NCBI GenBank assembly: GCA_964517355.1
Contig: CAZFCK010000262.1
Coordinates: 1 to 6,316, forward strand
Length of the DNA: 6,316 nt
Source: CAZFCK01 sp964517355
GTDB taxonomy: Bacteria > Desulfobacterota > Desulfovibrionia > Desulfovibrionales > Desulfovibrionaceae
Reading direction: 5' to 3'
Part shown: in pieces, positions 4,530 through 6,316 of the stretch
How the letters are laid out: every line of letters begins with the position of its first letter
Position numbering within the stretch: the stretch's first letter is position 1
Notes under the pieces: generated by a model
What the model saw: only the letters and a program-made list of their open reading frames with translations
Database searches by the model: none
Told to the model about the DNA's origin: nothing
Position numbers and translations under genes: made by a program

Positions 4530-6209
4530 ATGAATAACCCTATACGAATACTAACTATCGAAGACGACAACGCCTTAAGGCGTTGTCTGGCCCAAGAAAT
4601 GGAAGACCGCGGGTTCGTGGTCTTTGAAGCGGACAACGGACTACAGGGACTTGAACTTTTCCGCAGCGTGCAACCGGACTGCGTCCTTCTCGATCTGCGC
4701 ATGCCCGGCCTCAGCGGTATGAAAGTGCTCGAAACCCTGGCAACCGAGGTCCCCAATACTCCCGTCATTGTCGTCTCCGGTACGGCGTCGCTCAAGCAGG
4801 CCATTTCCGCCATGCGCCAGGGAGCTTGGGACTATATCCTCAAGCCCATTGAAGATCTGGACGAACTGGACCAGGCGATCAGACGCGCCCTGGACAGGGC
4901 GGAAAGCCGGCGCAAGAACCTCGAACAACAAAAACGGCTTGAACTTGAAGTTCAGGAACGCACTCGCGAACTGAAGGCCGAAATAGTCGAACGCCGGCGC
5001 GCCGTCTCGGAAATGCGCATGGCCAAAAACGCCGCGGAGGCGGCCAGCGCGGCCAAATCGCAGTTTCTGGCCAACATGAGCCATGAACTGCGCACGCCGC
5101 TCAACGCCATTATCGGCTTGACCCAGCTGTTGCGCAAAACCGGCCCGACAAAAGAACAAAAGCACTTCCTTGAGTTGATCCTGGATTCCTCCACGGACCT
5201 GCTCAACATTGTGAGCGACCTGCTCGACCTGTCCACAATCCAGGCCGAACGCCTTGCGCTCAAGGAAAAGGAATTTTCCATTCGAGAATCATTGGAGCCT
5301 CTGCTGCACAGCGCGCATCGTCAAGCCGAATCCAAAGGGTTGCTTTTCGAGGCCACAATAGAGGACGAAGTGCCCGCCACCGCCATAGGCGATGTCTTCC
5401 GCGTGAAACAGGTGCTGCTCAATGTCTTGGACAACGCCATCAAGTTCACTGAACATGGAGAAGTGCGCGTACGCGTCTCCCTGTCTCCCGCCAACAAGAC
5501 CACCACGAACTTCTCCCTGCTTTTTCAGGTCAGCGATACGGGCATCGGTATCGCCCAGGACAAACTGGAAACCATTTTCGACAGTTTTACCCTGGGCGAA
5601 GACTACCTGACCAAAAAATACGGCGGCACCGGCCTCGGCCTGGCCATCACCAGGGAACTGGTGGGGCGCATGGGCGGCGAGGTCTGGGTTGAAAGCGAGG
5701 CCGGCCACGGTAGCAGCTTTTTCTTCTCCATCAGCCTCGGCTACGGGCAAATGCCGCGCAAACCCGTCGCGGAACTGCAAGCCCCCGGCAAACCCAGCGA
5801 GTCACCCCTCCCGGGCTTGCGTATCCTGCTGGTGGAAGACGAACCCGTGAGCCGCATGTTCACCAAACGCATGCTGCATATCGCGGGACACGACGTGCTC
5901 TTGGCGGAAGACGGCATCAAGGCGCTGGAAACGCTTCAAGAACATCCAGTGGACCTCGTATTGCTCGACCTGCAGCTGCCCCGGCTCAACGGCCTTGACA
6001 TGACCCGCTCCATCCGCAACGGCGAGGTTCCGGGCATCAATCCCCTGTTGCCCATCATAGCCATTACCGCTTTTGCCATGCGGCAGGATAAAGAGCGCGG
6101 TTTTGAGGCCGGCGTGGACGACTATGTCATCAAACCCTTTGAAGCCGACGTGCTCCTGGAAACCATAGAACGAGTTGTGTCCTCGGCCCGCCAGGCAAGC
6201 AGGGCCTGA
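4530..6209 (+). CDS. Soluble hybrid histidine kinase, REC-HisKA-HATPase-REC
   Basis: Two-component phosphorelay protein of 559 residues. Receiver 1 spans about 5-120, with acidic pocket E11/D12/D13, phosphoacceptor D55 in VLLDLRMPG, S83 and K105. A probable coiled-coil linker follows (about 120-175, QERTRELKAE). The HisKA domain carries the phosphorylated H185 in SHELRTP. The ATP-binding domain shows N298 and N302, the DTGIG box (336-340), F350/F353 and GGTGLG (365-370). After a Pro-rich linker (about 408-428) comes receiver 2 (about 430-552), with D437, phosphoacceptor D480, T513 and K535. Every catalytic residue checked is present, so it should be active. There is no signal peptide, membrane segment, PAS or GAF domain, or DNA-binding output. 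Input probably arrives as phosphate or a contact at receiver 1, and output goes to an unlinked phosphotransfer protein or regulator. ATG 4530 is the only start after an in-frame TAA at 4518, but its ribosome binding site is weak. Confidence 0.95.
   Translation: MNNPIRILTIEDDNALRRCLAQEMEDRGFVVFEADNGLQGLELFRSVQPDCVLLDLRMPGLSGMKVLETLATEVPNTPVIVVSGTASLKQAISAMRQGAWDYILKPIEDLDELDQAIRRALDRAESRRKNLEQQKRLELEVQERTRELKAEIVERRRAVSEMRMAKNAAEAASAAKSQFLANMSHELRTPLNAIIGLTQLLRKTGPTKEQKHFLELILDSSTDLLNIVSDLLDLSTIQAERLALKEKEFSIRESLEPLLHSAHRQAESKGLLFEATIEDEVPATAIGDVFRVKQVLLNVLDNAIKFTEHGEVRVRVSLSPANKTTTNFSLLFQVSDTGIGIAQDKLETIFDSFTLGEDYLTKKYGGTGLGLAITRELVGRMGGEVWVESEAGHGSSFFFSISLGYGQMPRKPVAELQAPGKPSESPLPGLRILLVEDEPVSRMFTKRMLHIAGHDVLLAEDGIKALETLQEHPVDLVLLDLQLPRLNGLDMTRSIRNGEVPGINPLLPIIAITAFAMRQDKERGFEAGVDDYVIKPFEADVLLETIERVVSSARQASRA
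4566..4587. promoter_or_regulatory. 22-bp perfect palindrome inside the kinase coding start
   Basis: GACAACGCCTT (4566-4576) is followed at once by its exact complement, AAGGCGTTGTC (4577-4587). It covers codons 13-20 of the kinase. In the mRNA it would make a 9-bp stem with a UUAA loop beginning 36 nt after the A of the start codon. It could be an internal operator or a translation-controlling hairpin. The symmetry is certain; any function is inferred. Confidence 0.5.
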
Positions 6210-6264
6210 CCCCCGCCCCCTGGATCCCGGCAAGGCCGTTTCACCGCAACACGTTCGGATTACT

Positions 6265-6299
6265 AGAGCATTGAAACTTTGAAAAAGTTGAAAGGCTCT
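6265..6299. repeat. 35-nt interrupted palindrome, copy 2
   Basis: Outer arms AGAGC (6265-6269) and GCTCT (6295-6299) pair. TT (6271-6272) pairs with AA (6292-6293), and AACTTT (6275-6280) pairs with AAAGTT (6284-6289) around a GAA loop. It lies 55 nt past the kinase stop codon and has no T-run, so it is a poor intrinsic terminator although it may mark the transcript end. A further GCAAA/TTTGC repeat (6300-6311) follows directly. Length and loop position equal those of the 15-49 element, with 21 of 35 bases identical by eye. Confidence 0.55.
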
Positions 6300-6316
6300 G
6301 CAAAGATTTGCTTGCA

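Noticed and set aside
4641..5165. 174-codon minus-strand frame inside the kinase gene
   Set aside because: It is an antisense shadow of a gene whose own frame carries all the expected kinase motifs.

Overview
The window looks like chromosomal DNA from a Gram-negative bacterium with GC-rich coding sequence. The wording of both large proteins and the hairpin-rich spacers between genes suggest a sulfate-reducing Desulfovibrionaceae-type deltaproteobacterium. That placement is an inference; no marker gene is present to confirm it.

Layout. Positions 1-378 hold no convincing gene, but carry several hairpins, including a long one about 33 nt past the stop of the first gene. Positions 379-3558 (minus strand) encode a complete RND-family inner-membrane efflux pump subunit of 1059 residues with a GTG start and a clear ribosome binding site. 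Positions 3559-4529 form a 971-bp divergent spacer. It contains one plausible small minus-strand gene (3885-4103, 72 aa, unknown function), a palindrome upstream of the pump, a terminator-like hairpin facing away from the kinase, and several other inverted repeats. Positions 4530-6209 (plus strand) encode a 559-residue soluble hybrid histidine kinase (receiver, HisKA/HATPase, receiver). A second hairpin lies downstream of it at the window's end.

How the parts relate. The pump and kinase are divergent and nearly 1 kb apart, so they are separate transcription units. The pump has no membrane-fusion (adaptor) or outer-membrane gene beside it here. The kinase has no sensor, membrane or DNA-binding domain of its own, so it must take its signal from, and pass phosphate to, partners not seen here. 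Nothing directly links the two.

Most notable non-coding structure. (1) A 22-bp perfect palindrome lies inside the first 20 codons of the kinase. (2) Two 35-nt hairpins with the same outer arms and the same 3-nt central loop sit at the two ends of the window. (3) A minus-strand terminator-like structure lies in front of, not behind, the small gene. I see no CRISPR array, rRNA, tRNA, intact insertion sequence or obvious new defence system.
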